Shown here: piece by piece, positions 33,315-42,228 of the stretch
Layout of the letters: every line of letters starts with the position of its first letter
Numbering within the stretch: position 1 is the first letter of the stretch
Source: a virus
Strand: one strand, 5' to 3'
Virus record (IMG/VR): IMGVR_UViG_3300046722_000334
Coordinates: 1-51,502 of that record
Length of the DNA stretch: 51,502 bases
Position numbers and translations under genes: made by a program
The notes under the pieces: model-generated
Seen by the model: only the letters and a program-made list of their open reading frames with translations
Databases searched by the model: none
Told to the model about the DNA's origin: nothing

Positions 33315-33745
33315 TTCAGTTTGTAGGTTTTGAGCTGGTACACTTTGCCGGGGTAGGGGTCGGGGTACATTGTCCATGAATCTGGATCGGTCAGATAATC
33401 CGGGATGCCTTCGTTTTCGTAAGCCCGCTGTTTTTCCGCCTACTTTTTCCGCTCCGCCTCTTGCACGTGCGCCACGGCGACCGGATCGGCGGGGGTCAAA
33501 GCCACGCGCGGGATGGCATAAGGGACATTGTGTCGAGAGCAGGCCGGATTCACGCAGATCATGTACAGATGCTCGGTCGAAAGATCAGACTTGTAATTCC
33601 AATCCGATTCCACGGCAAACACCCATCCACATTCGCACTCGGGGATGCGCATCCTCGCCGTCGCCTGAGCGGGAGCCGGCGCCAGCGCTGCGGCAGGCAA
33701 AGCGGCGGCAGGAAGCAGCGAACAGAAAAACGAGCGTCGGTCCAT
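33296..33745 (-). pseudogene. Tat-like leader plus zinc-ribbon protein interrupted by an in-frame TAG
   Basis: From ATG 33745, 101 residues: twin-arginine-type leader MDRRSFFCSLLPAAAL... ending APAPAQA, then ECECG and CVNPAC zinc pairs. TAG at 33442-33440 ends this frame, but the same frame continues with convincing protein (AEKQRAYENEGIPDYLTDPD, then WTMYPDPYPGKVYQLKTYKL) to TGA at 33298-33296. CAG to TAG would restore ERKKQAEKQ. Other genes here use TAG as a normal stop, so nonsense mutation is likelier than recoding; readthrough is possible. Antisense to tail genes, between two related beta-domain copies. Confidence 0.6.
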
Positions 33746-33756
33746 AGCCCAATTGT

Positions 33757-34269
33757 ATGCCCTTAGTCGCCCTGTTCGGCACCATCGAAATAGACATGGA
33801 GTCGAACGCCCAATCCACGCTCACGCTGTCTACCGACATGCCAGGAGCTCCGGGGGCAGGCCTCGCCGTGCGCGAGACCAAGTTGATTGCGCCCCAAGCG
33901 CGCGACTGGGCGCGGTTCCGCCTGAACGGTACCACCAAAGGCAAGCTGTACACCGTCAAGCTGGTTCCTGTGGCGCAAGCGCGCATTTACGGCGCGCGCA
34001 TCTGGGCGCGCGTGCTGGGCCCTGCCGCAGCGGCGTGGCAGTGGTATCCGGTGCAGATTATCGAGACGCCCAACGAGTGGACGCCGGTCAAGTTGGCGAT
34101 TCCACCGATGGGCGAGTGGGAGCCGCGCTCGTTACAGGTTCCCCCGATGGGCGAGTGGACGCCGCAGGCCTTAGGCGTGCCGATGGTGACGGACTGGATG
34201 CCCACCAAATTGCCGATCAGTCCCACGCCGATTACGCCCGAGTGGTATGCAGTCGAGGTGGATGAGTGA
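33757..34269 (+). CDS. Tail beta-domain protein with Pro/Trp repeats
   Basis: 170 residues. The N-terminal 105 residues (IEIDMESNAQSTLTLSTDMP, then IYGARIWARVLG) are a third version of the beta domain at the end of the gp10-like protein. The rest has four short repeats around EWTPVKLAIPPMGEW, EWEPRSLQVPPMGEW, EWTPQALGVPM and DWMPTKLPI. The repeats suggest a flexible, extended tail. Confidence 0.65.
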   Translation: MPLVALFGTIEIDMESNAQSTLTLSTDMPGAPGAGLAVRETKLIAPQARDWARFRLNGTTKGKLYTVKLVPVAQARIYGARIWARVLGPAAAAWQWYPVQIIETPNEWTPVKLAIPPMGEWEPRSLQVPPMGEWTPQALGVPMVTDWMPTKLPISPTPITPEWYAVEVDE

Positions 34270-34271
34270 GA

Positions 34272-34328
34272 CGGGAGGGCGGAGTCGAACCGCCTAGCTC
34301 TGGAGCCACCGTTATCCCGCCACTCCCA
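34272..34328 (-). ncRNA. tRNA-like element lacking an anticodon arm
   Basis: On the minus strand the 57 nt begin TGGGAGT and end CCTCCCG, which pair over six of seven positions as an acceptor stem. Before the 3' arm lies a perfect T arm: stem GGCGG/CCGCC with loop TTCGACT. The 5' half carries ATAACGGT, a D-loop-like word, with a possible short stem GGC/GCT. Only nine bases separate the D and T parts, so no anticodon arm fits. No CCA is encoded. Degenerate tRNA, tRNA-like processing signal or chance are all possible. Confidence 0.45.
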
Positions 34329-34330
34329 TT

Positions 34331-34987
34331 ATGACCATTGCCATCCTGCCCGCGATCGCCGGCGTTCCGGACGAGTTGATCCGCGCGCTTAACGACCGGT
34401 TCCGCCAGGCGATGCAAGATACGGCCACGTCGAAGCAGCCCACCCTGCTGGTAGGTACGAGCAACCAGCGCATGCAGAGCGATATGTTCAAGGCCGCGGA
34501 CCAGGCCGTGGGAACCCTGTTCACAGAAACGGATACCGGGCTGATCTGGCAGAACCAGGCGGGCATGGGCTGGGTGCAACTGGCGGTAGGTTCAGGCGCC
34601 GCCCAGTTGGCATACGCCAGCGCGGGTTTGACGCTTACCGGATCGTATCAGGCGATCACGGGCGCTACCTTGACGCTGGCGAAGGCGGGGACGTACCTGA
34701 TCACCGGGATTTTCGGCTTTACTATGAGCCTGGCGCTCGATGACAACTGGGTGATGCACGGGCGACTCGTAGCCGATGGCGTGGCGCAAACGCAGATCGC
34801 GCAATGCTCGGCACATCTGGGCGTCGGGTTTACGGTCGAACTCGCTGTAGTCGCGCAGCAGTGGATTTACCAGCCCACCGTCGCGGGTAAGGTAGTGAAG
34901 TTAGAAGCCGAGAAGTCGGGGGGCACCGGATCGAGCTTCACGCGCAACCCGGATACCTGTATTTCCGCGGTATGGATCGGGCCGTAA
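34331..34987 (+). CDS. Tail protein with C-terminal jelly-roll-like domain
   Basis: 218 residues. The N-terminal 85 residues hold helix and TDTGLIWQNQAGMGWVQLAV, a pattern seen in phage tail proteins. The C-terminal 125 residues read as a beta jelly-roll (GATLTLAKAGTYLITGIFGF) similar in style to C1q/TNF-like receptor-binding heads. Stop overlaps the next start. Confidence 0.6.
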   Translation: MTIAILPAIAGVPDELIRALNDRFRQAMQDTATSKQPTLLVGTSNQRMQSDMFKAADQAVGTLFTETDTGLIWQNQAGMGWVQLAVGSGAAQLAYASAGLTLTGSYQAITGATLTLAKAGTYLITGIFGFTMSLALDDNWVMHGRLVADGVAQTQIAQCSAHLGVGFTVELAVVAQQWIYQPTVAGKVVKLEAEKSGGTGSSFTRNPDTCISAVWIGP

Positions 34988-35649
34988 TGCAGATCGAAGT
35001 CGTTTCTCCTTTCCCTTTCGAAGCCTTGCCGCGCGTATTCCGCTGGATGCAGACCTTCCGCCATAAAGTCTCGGATGATTTTAGCCCGCAAACTCTGGAT
35101 GCGTTTGTCCTGGAGATGTCCGCGAAGTGGGATCGCACTAAAACCTGGGCCGTGTATGGCGATGGCGAGCTGGGAGGCCTGATCACGTTCGAACAGTTGT
35201 CGCCCTGGTTGGGGACCGCGCATTGCCTGTTCAAGCCTTCCTTCCAGGGCAAGGGGATTGCACCGGATGCCTGCCGCGTGGCGCTCACGGAGATGTTCAC
35301 GCTCGTGGGCAAGCTGGAGTTTTACGTGAACAGCGGCAATAAGGCCATTGGCTCGATGCTCGTGAATCTGGGAGCGAAGCGCGAAGGCCTCCTCGAAAAA
35401 CATACTCTGTGCGGAGGGAAGCCCACAGACCTGATCATCTACGGACTTCCCAAGGACCGGTTCCATGTCATTTCTAACGACGACCACAAGCAAATCGAGC
35501 AACCAGTCAAACAAAACGCTGATGCCGGGGACGGAGGGCACGTTCAACTCCCTAAACTCGTACATCTCGGATGCGATGCTGGGCCAGAACAATCCGGCGC
35601 TGGCCAAACTGAAGACCACGGCGCAGCAGAACATCAACGCGGGCTATAG
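34987..35649 (+). CDS. GNAT-family acetyltransferase, C-terminus overprinted on the next gene
   Basis: 220 residues from ATG 34987. The body (about 1-160) has GNAT features: strand AVYGDGELGGLITFE, acetyl-CoA binding loop KPSFQGKGIAPDACRVALTE and late strands LEFYVNSGNKAIGSMLVNLG and LIIYGLPKDR. Phage GNAT proteins are often in tail modules; substrate unknown. The last 61 codons overlap the start of the next gene in another frame for 185 bp and look like low-complexity overprint, so a former stop near 35465 may have been lost. Confidence 0.75.
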   Translation: MQIEVVSPFPFEALPRVFRWMQTFRHKVSDDFSPQTLDAFVLEMSAKWDRTKTWAVYGDGELGGLITFEQLSPWLGTAHCLFKPSFQGKGIAPDACRVALTEMFTLVGKLEFYVNSGNKAIGSMLVNLGAKREGLLEKHTLCGGKPTDLIIYGLPKDRFHVISNDDHKQIEQPVKQNADAGDGGHVQLPKLVHLGCDAGPEQSGAGQTEDHGAAEHQRGL

Positions 35650-36025
35650 GAGCGCTCCCCAGGCGCTGGCCACGAATTTAGCGCGCCGCGGCCTCGGTTC
35701 CTCAGGGCTTGCGGGTAAGGGCATGACCGCGCTCGAGACCTCGCGGCTGGGCGACTTCTCCAACCTCGAAGGAACCATGGCGGGCTTGTCTCTCGATCAA
35801 CAGAATAAAGGCGCGAGCCTCGCTGAACAAATGTTGGGCATGACCATGGGCACACAGTCCACCGGCACGCAGACTGACAGCGGCATGGGCGGGCTGATGA
35901 AGTTGATCGGCACGCTGGGCGGCGCGTTTTTGACCGGCGGCGGCGGAATGTCTGCCAATGCGGCGAGCGGCGGCTACAACGCCAACCCCAACGGCCTCGG
36001 GATTTCTAATGGTTTCGGAGGATAA
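35465..36025 (+). CDS. Small Gly/Ala-rich virion protein, ejection module
   Basis: 186 residues. Helical N-terminus with AQQNINAGYRSAPQALATNL and a Gly-rich end (GGGGMSANAASGGYNANPNG). Such proteins before large internal virion proteins often belong to the DNA ejection set of podoviruses. The long overlap with the acetyltransferase frame is unusual; this frame has the more natural composition. Confidence 0.6.
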   Translation: MSFLTTTTSKSSNQSNKTLMPGTEGTFNSLNSYISDAMLGQNNPALAKLKTTAQQNINAGYRSAPQALATNLARRGLGSSGLAGKGMTALETSRLGDFSNLEGTMAGLSLDQQNKGASLAEQMLGMTMGTQSTGTQTDSGMGGLMKLIGTLGGAFLTGGGGMSANAASGGYNANPNGLGISNGFGG

Positions 36026-36026
36026 C

Positions 36027-37301
36027 ATGGCGGCTCAATCGGGTTTCGAAGGTCTCTCAGAAGGTCTGCTCCAAGGCATGACCGTGCGCGCAATGATTCA
36101 GCGGCAGCAGGACGAGCACCAGGCCATGCTGACCAACCAGGCGCTCCACGATCAGCAAATGTCGGTGCAGGACATAATGAACCGGCAGTACGTGACCTCG
36201 CATTCCAGGCCGGTCGTGGGTGGCACGATCCAGGATCAGATGACGCTGCCCGATACCGGGAAGCCCACCGCGGAGCCTAGCACGATTGGCGATTACGGTG
36301 GCGCCCCGAGCACCCCGCCCACCGGCAACGACACCGGCCAGGGTGGTACGGCGGCCGGCCGCGTAATTCCGTTCGCGCGCAAGCCGGATGCTTCCCGCAC
36401 TATCAAGCTGAAAGACTCGCAAGGCGGAGTGACGCAGCACGAACTATTCACGCCAGAGGAAGAGACCCAGCGGGCGTTGAAGGCCTCGACCAACACGATC
36501 ACAGCGGACGCAATGGCAAAAGCGGACGCCGCGCAAAAGGTGCGCCAGCAATACGGCATCGCGCCCGCTTCCGGTGTGAACACCAGCATCGGCGTGCCCG
36601 AAGGGACCAAATGGTTACCGGCGGAGTGGGACAAGATCGCGGAGAAGATCATCTCGGCTACCAAGACGCCGAACCTGCATTTCCAATCGCACGATACCGG
36701 CGATGGCCATTATGTGGTGCAGGGATTCGATCCCCAAACTGGAGCATTGAAGAGCACCACCCAAACGACCGGCAAGCCAACCGACAAGGAAGCCCAAGGA
36801 ACAGCTACCGACGATAACGGCAACGTCACCCACTACTCGATCAAAGACGGCAAAATCACCAAAACGCCGCTCGGCGCAATCGGCAAGACAAAGACCCAGC
36901 CCAGCCTGACTCCAGGCGAAACATTGACTGATACCCGCTTGCGCCAAAGGCAAGCGGAAGAAGACCTGAAAGCCAAAAAGAAAGACATGGAGGCGGTCCA
37001 GCAGAAAGAAGACGACGAACACGCCACACGGCTGAGCCTCGGCGCCCAATTGGCCGACCCGAGTCTCACGCAGGCCAAGAGCGACGACCCGAAGGCGAAC
37101 GCCCGCCGGAGCGAACTCAACGCCTCAATGACGGCCAGCACGTTCAAAATCAAGGCGTATCAGTCACGCAAAGCAGCGATTGCAGGCGCACAAGTCCCCG
37201 ATCAACAAGCCCAATCCCGCATGGCGGAGGGCCAGCAACGGCCCGCTCCTGACGGGCACGTGTGGGAGAAAAAGGGCGGCATCGTCTACTTCGTGAAGTG
37301 A
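36027..37301 (+). CDS. Ejection/internal virion protein, helical
   Basis: 424 residues from ATG 36027, preceded by CGGAGG. Hydrophilic, helical N-terminus (MIQRQQDEHQAMLTNQALHD), a middle beta part (HYVVQGFDPQTGALKSTTQT), and a coiled coil (RLRQRQAEEDLKAKKKDMEA). The end reads GHVWEKKGGIVYFVK. Likely released with the DNA during infection; assignment by position before the giant protein and by composition. Confidence 0.6.
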   Translation: MAAQSGFEGLSEGLLQGMTVRAMIQRQQDEHQAMLTNQALHDQQMSVQDIMNRQYVTSHSRPVVGGTIQDQMTLPDTGKPTAEPSTIGDYGGAPSTPPTGNDTGQGGTAAGRVIPFARKPDASRTIKLKDSQGGVTQHELFTPEEETQRALKASTNTITADAMAKADAAQKVRQQYGIAPASGVNTSIGVPEGTKWLPAEWDKIAEKIISATKTPNLHFQSHDTGDGHYVVQGFDPQTGALKSTTQTTGKPTDKEAQGTATDDNGNVTHYSIKDGKITKTPLGAIGKTKTQPSLTPGETLTDTRLRQRQAEEDLKAKKKDMEAVQQKEDDEHATRLSLGAQLADPSLTQAKSDDPKANARRSELNASMTASTFKIKAYQSRKAAIAGAQVPDQQAQSRMAEGQQRPAPDGHVWEKKGGIVYFVK

Positions 37302-37323
37302 CCCTATGCCGGCCTGAAATAAA

Positions 37324-40300
37324 ATGCCTAGTTCCTTCAGCACTTGGGCGGACGAACCGTCCCCGGCCAAAAGCGCCCCGCCTCCGCCAGCCCCAGCCCC
37401 CCCCGGCGCACGCTTCAGCGCCTGGGCGGACGAGCAGCCGTCCGGCGTCACCGCTTCCCCCTTGCCCGCCGCTCCCGGCGCCACCGGTCCCGGCACACCG
37501 CCGGCCAGCGGCCCGCCTACCGTCTACGGCCCCCGGAATCCCGATCTGCGCAGCGTGAAGCCGCCGTACGCGCCAGCGGCCCCGCCTCCCGCCGCTGCGA
37601 CCCCCCGCACCGGCCCACAGATTCTCGCAGAAGAGCCCGCTTCGCTCCCAAAGCCACTGGATGTCTACCGCCGTCAGCCCGGCACCCCTCAGTACACGGG
37701 TCCACAAGGGCAAACGGTAGATACATCGCATCTGGCATCTACCAACACCGACAGCCTCGCTCAAGCTGGAGCGGATCTGCGCGACCTCTTGCTTGGTCCC
37801 GCCTATGGCAACCCGTTAAAAGCCGCGTCGACCACCGAAAAAGTATTAAACGGCGTGCTCCGCGCCACCGCCTCCATCTCCACCCCGGAAAGCATCGCTC
37901 TATGGCTTACCGGCGTCGGCGTTGCTGCGCAATTACCTAAGTTGGCGGAGACCGTAACGGGCGCGCGTATACTCTCCCAGAATCCCCGGCTCCGTAACGC
38001 CGTAGACATCGTGACCCGTAACGCGGTTCCTTTGGCTTTCGGCACCCAACAAACCGCAGTGGGTGTGCCGGAGACGATCCAGGGCATCCAAGCAGGCGAT
38101 CCGGAGCGAACCACGCAAGGACTGGCCAGTCTTGCCTTGGGAGGCGCCGGACTCTATGCCGGGGCCCGCGGCATGGCCGAAACCGCCGGCACGCGGGAAG
38201 CGCTCCAGACCCGCTTGAACGCCGAAGAGACCGCCCGCGCCACTGCCGAACGCCAGGCTACCGCCCGCGCGCCGCGCTTGGCCGCTGCCGGGGAACCCTC
38301 GCCTCCCGCTCCTGGAACGCCCCCCCCCGCGCCGCCTCCCGTACAGGACCTTGGGAAAGGATGGTCGACCTCTCCAGCAATCAGTAAGCTCGAATCCACA
38401 ATTCAAGAAGCGGAACAACAAGCCGTAAGCGAACGTGCGCCTGCTCCGGCTTCAGGCGTCCGAGTACGTCCGACCTCTCCAGTCGTGCCGGTTATGCCTC
38501 CGAGCCCTGCCGCGGAACCTGCTGGCGCGCAAGGGACCGCACCGCAGGAAACAGGGATACAGGCACCGCCGAGGGAGCAGACCGCCGAGGAGCAGCAACG
38601 CAGCGACTTTTACGCGCCTGGCAATATCATCTACACCCACTACTGGCACAAGTACGATCGCGTGCTTGAATCCTGGCAGGCTACCGACCGTCCGCAGGGA
38701 GACTGGGGAGTCTTGGTGCAGGAGTCCGACAAGTACGGGAATCCGGTTCCTGGCACTGAACCCCGCTGGCATCGCACACAACCGGATCCACGCGACAAAA
38801 TCGTGGGAAAAGTACAAGCGCAACCCGTTACCCCACAAATCGCCGCGCCGCAGGAAACGGGAGTACCGGCACCGCCGGTTGAAACGGGGCCTCCTCCAAA
38901 CCAAGAACTCCCCGAGCAAGTGGCACAGAATCAGCCGATCGCGGAAACGAAACCACCAGAAACCACAACTCCCCCACAAGATCTAGGGAAAGGATGGACT
39001 ACACCAGTTCCAGAGGTTAGCCCTTCGAGCCCTGCTCCGGAAGCTGAGGCCGCACGTGTGTCGGGAGCGCAGGAGCCGAAACTTATCACTGCGCGGCCAT
39101 CTCTCGGCACGACAGGAAGGGATATTTACCAGGGCTGGAAAGCTCTTACAGAGACCACTAGCCCGCCACGAGCCACCATCGAGGGATACGTTCCAGGTAC
39201 AGGGCGCTTTGATTTTCGCAACGGCAAGATAGTCAGGCTGCAAACGGAAAGCACTAGGCGCGGCAACGTGAGCACTTATCGAGATGCGACTCCTGCGGAA
39301 ATCGGAGAAATCCACGATGCTATCGACCGCGGCCAGTTCCAGGTAGAACAGCGCACGATCAGGGGCGCTCTTGGGGTCCGGCAATTCAGTGACGCTGGAG
39401 CCCTTGAAAAGGTGTTTCACCAAGCAACAGGCCGCCCGCTTCCAGAATTCCTTGGTACCAAAGAAGGGCAAGATTGGGCGCGGCGCACGCACTATCGGGA
39501 AGAGCCCCCTGTCCAGTCCCCCGCTCCAGAAACCATCACAAAACCCGAAGATTCGCTCAACACAGCCTTACGAAACCGGGCAAAAGTAGTTGCCGAGTCT
39601 CAGCGTCAAGAGCAGTCTCCCGAACCCGGGCCCGTCATCTTTGGTAAGCCGGGGACCTACTCCGGTACGATCCGCATTGAAGCGCGTTCAGGTGATCCGA
39701 TCTACGGTGATCGCGTGTATCTAGAGAAAAGGAAGGGATCAAAAGAGTGGAGCGTGAGAGCGAGGGACTATGAAACGCTTCCCGGTGAGAAGTTCCCGGC
39801 GCACTTGGAACAGACAATTGCATCAGGCCTGACACTGAAGCAGGCAAAAGCCCTCTCTCAGCAGCGATTGCAGTCTGGTGAGACGTTTGACAGGACCCGA
39901 CCCGCGTATCACCCAAACGGCAAGGCCGTAACGCTTCCGCCTCGGCAGCAGGCAGCGGGTAGCCCTCCGAGCCACTCCCTAGCTCCTGTGGAAGCGAAGC
40001 CCTCCCGCCGCCCCACCCAGCGCGGCAGTTTCAGCCGCAAGCCCAACAAGCCCCCCCAGCAGGGCACCATCGAAGAGCTGAGCGCCGCCATTGGCGAGCA
40101 CGGCGCCCCGGAAAGGCCCTCCTCCGAGAAGGTAACAACCGTAGGCGATGCCCGCGAGCGCGTCAAGGAGGCCGTAGACAAGTTCAAGGGCAGCATGAAG
40201 GCCTTAGGCAAGGCCTACACGAATCCCCGCAGCTCGATCCTGCTCCCTGCCAGCGGCAAGGATGTGAGCGACTACGAGCGCGCCTTGGGCCACTGGTCCG

Positions 40301-42228
40301 GAGCCGATAACCGCGCCGCCTTCCTGCTATATCGCTTCCGGAAAGCCGCAGAAGAAGCCGTGCCCTCACCAGCCGTGCGCGAGGCAATGACCAACTGGAT
40401 CCAGGCGGGCGGCGATGACAAGCTGCTCGCCCAGCGCGCGGCAGACTCGCGGCGCGGCCTGAAGACCCACCGCTACGCCAAGGGCTACGAGGACGCCCAG
40501 CATCTCACCCAGGAAGAGAAGCACGTGGCCAAGGACATCATCGGCTACAACGACCGCGTATTGCGCCAGATGCAGGAAGCCGGGATCTTGTCAGAAGGCG
40601 TCGTAAATTACGTGACGCAGTTGTACGAGAAAGAGCCCGTGATCCTCAACAAGGTGATGGCGCAGGCCAACCTAGATGGGCTGATGACGCGACCGTACTT
40701 CGTGAACAAGCGGACGTTTGAGAGCTACTTCGACGCCGAGCAGGCCGGGTTCAAGCCGCGCAACAAGGATGTCTTCTACCTGGCTGCAGCGCATGACCGG
40801 GCTTTGCAGGAGGCGCTGGCGGCGCGTGAGTTCGTCAAACGGCTGAAGGATGGAGAAGCCTCCGACGGTCGGCCGCTGGCGATTACCTCATGGGCCACCG
40901 CGCGGGAAGTTCCCGCCGAGAATGAACCCGGCAAGGCGCTCATGATCTCGCCCAACACGAGCAAGGAAGGCGAATTCGCGGATTACCTGCCGCTCGATCA
41001 TCCCGCTTTGCGCGGCTGGCGCTGGGCCGCGGAAGACTCCAAAGGCCAGTCTATTGTGGTCAAGGGCGATGTACTGGTGCATCCCGAGATTCACCGGCAC
41101 TTGAAAAACAACCTCAGCAAGGGCGGTATCTCCAATTTCTCATTTGAGGCTGGCGGCCAGGTCTGGAAGCCCGGCGAGCGCGCGCTGCGCATCAACGCCG
41201 GACTGAAGCACGCCATCTTCATGCTGAGCCGGTTCCACGAGACGACCCTAGAGTCGCATGCGCTAGAGCACCGCACGAACCCCTGGAACCTAGTCGACCT
41301 GGACATGCAAGACCCCAACCAACGCGCGCTGATAAACGGCGGCTTGATGGTGGCGCACTACGAAGGCATGGACGCCTTCTCCGAAGGACTCACCGGTCCG
41401 AACCTCCGCAATGTACCAGGCATCGGGCCTTTCCTGCACGGCTACGTGGACCATCTCTTCAAGGAAAAGATACCTGCCTTGGCGATGAACGTGGGACTGC
41501 ACGCGCTCGAGCGCAACCGGGCCCGCTACGCTGGCCAGTTCACCGACGCGAAGATTGCGCAGATCACCGCCAAGCAAATGAATGCGGCCTTTGGCACCAT
41601 CAACTACCGGCTGCTGGGCCGCAACCGGACGCTACAAGAAACGCTGCGCCTGCTCTTCATGGCACCGCAATTCCTCGAGGGGCGCGCCAAGTTCGTGGCT
41701 CAGGCTTTCCGGCCGCAAGGGCGGGAGCAGCTCTGGGCGTACCTGCTGGGCGCGGCCGGATTTCTGACGCTGGCTCAGGTTGCTAACATCCTCGTCAACG
41801 GAAAGCCTGACTGGGAAGATCCGTTTGCGGCTAAGATCTTCGGCAAGATCATTTCGATGCGCTCGGTCCAAGAGGACACTTGGCAGGCGCTGACCGAGAC
41901 GGGCCGCTTCCTCCACAACCGCCTGGGACCGCCGGCCAGTTTCCTACACGATTACATCGGAAGCAAAAACATCTTCGGCGGGAAACAGACCTTGGGGCAA
42001 GGGGCACTCGAGGCCGCACGGCGCAACGTGCCGATCCCAGTGCAACCCTGGACCCGCACCAGCAAAGCTACGGTCGAGGAACGTATTGCGGAGACCATCC
42101 TGCGGGCCATCGGCATTAACATCCGCAACCCGCGGGTGAAGGCGGCGCCGGCCGGCCGACCGCCCGCCCGCGATCCGGCCGCTGCGATGCGGCGCCGCCA
42201 AAAGCAGTTGACCCGACCGCCCCGCTAG
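37324..42228 (+). CDS. Giant ejection/internal virion protein
   Basis: 1,634 residues. The first ~330 residues are Pro/Ala-rich with FSTWADE/FSAWADE near the start. Pro-rich repeats recur (QDLGKGW at about residues 340 and 555; PQETGxxAPP twice). A long conserved helical region spans about 930-1600, with FLLYRFRKAAEEAVPSPAVR, ESHALEHRTNPWNLVDLDMQ and one hydrophobic stretch (LWAYLLGAAGFLTLAQVANI, about 1470). Size and plan fit podovirus internal virion proteins that form a transenvelope channel. No lytic transglycosylase motif is obvious. Last gene of the late operon. Confidence 0.7.
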   Translation: MPSSFSTWADEPSPAKSAPPPPAPAPPGARFSAWADEQPSGVTASPLPAAPGATGPGTPPASGPPTVYGPRNPDLRSVKPPYAPAAPPPAAATPRTGPQILAEEPASLPKPLDVYRRQPGTPQYTGPQGQTVDTSHLASTNTDSLAQAGADLRDLLLGPAYGNPLKAASTTEKVLNGVLRATASISTPESIALWLTGVGVAAQLPKLAETVTGARILSQNPRLRNAVDIVTRNAVPLAFGTQQTAVGVPETIQGIQAGDPERTTQGLASLALGGAGLYAGARGMAETAGTREALQTRLNAEETARATAERQATARAPRLAAAGEPSPPAPGTPPPAPPPVQDLGKGWSTSPAISKLESTIQEAEQQAVSERAPAPASGVRVRPTSPVVPVMPPSPAAEPAGAQGTAPQETGIQAPPREQTAEEQQRSDFYAPGNIIYTHYWHKYDRVLESWQATDRPQGDWGVLVQESDKYGNPVPGTEPRWHRTQPDPRDKIVGKVQAQPVTPQIAAPQETGVPAPPVETGPPPNQELPEQVAQNQPIAETKPPETTTPPQDLGKGWTTPVPEVSPSSPAPEAEAARVSGAQEPKLITARPSLGTTGRDIYQGWKALTETTSPPRATIEGYVPGTGRFDFRNGKIVRLQTESTRRGNVSTYRDATPAEIGEIHDAIDRGQFQVEQRTIRGALGVRQFSDAGALEKVFHQATGRPLPEFLGTKEGQDWARRTHYREEPPVQSPAPETITKPEDSLNTALRNRAKVVAESQRQEQSPEPGPVIFGKPGTYSGTIRIEARSGDPIYGDRVYLEKRKGSKEWSVRARDYETLPGEKFPAHLEQTIASGLTLKQAKALSQQRLQSGETFDRTRPAYHPNGKAVTLPPRQQAAGSPPSHSLAPVEAKPSRRPTQRGSFSRKPNKPPQQGTIEELSAAIGEHGAPERPSSEKVTTVGDARERVKEAVDKFKGSMKALGKAYTNPRSSILLPASGKDVSDYERALGHWSGADNRAAFLLYRFRKAAEEAVPSPAVREAMTNWIQAGGDDKLLAQRAADSRRGLKTHRYAKGYEDAQHLTQEEKHVAKDIIGYNDRVLRQMQEAGILSEGVVNYVTQLYEKEPVILNKVMAQANLDGLMTRPYFVNKRTFESYFDAEQAGFKPRNKDVFYLAAAHDRALQEALAAREFVKRLKDGEASDGRPLAITSWATAREVPAENEPGKALMISPNTSKEGEFADYLPLDHPALRGWRWAAEDSKGQSIVVKGDVLVHPEIHRHLKNNLSKGGISNFSFEAGGQVWKPGERALRINAGLKHAIFMLSRFHETTLESHALEHRTNPWNLVDLDMQDPNQRALINGGLMVAHYEGMDAFSEGLTGPNLRNVPGIGPFLHGYVDHLFKEKIPALAMNVGLHALERNRARYAGQFTDAKIAQITAKQMNAAFGTINYRLLGRNRTLQETLRLLFMAPQFLEGRAKFVAQAFRPQGREQLWAYLLGAAGFLTLAQVANILVNGKPDWEDPFAAKIFGKIISMRSVQEDTWQALTETGRFLHNRLGPPASFLHDYIGSKNIFGGKQTLGQGALEAARRNVPIPVQPWTRTSKATVEERIAETILRAIGINIRNPRVKAAPAGRPPARDPAAAMRRRQKQLTRPPR

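Noticed and set aside
34272-34328. tRNA 3'-end-like sequence as attP core
   Set aside because: It is far from both recombinase genes on the circle, while attP normally lies beside int; no second copy is in the window.
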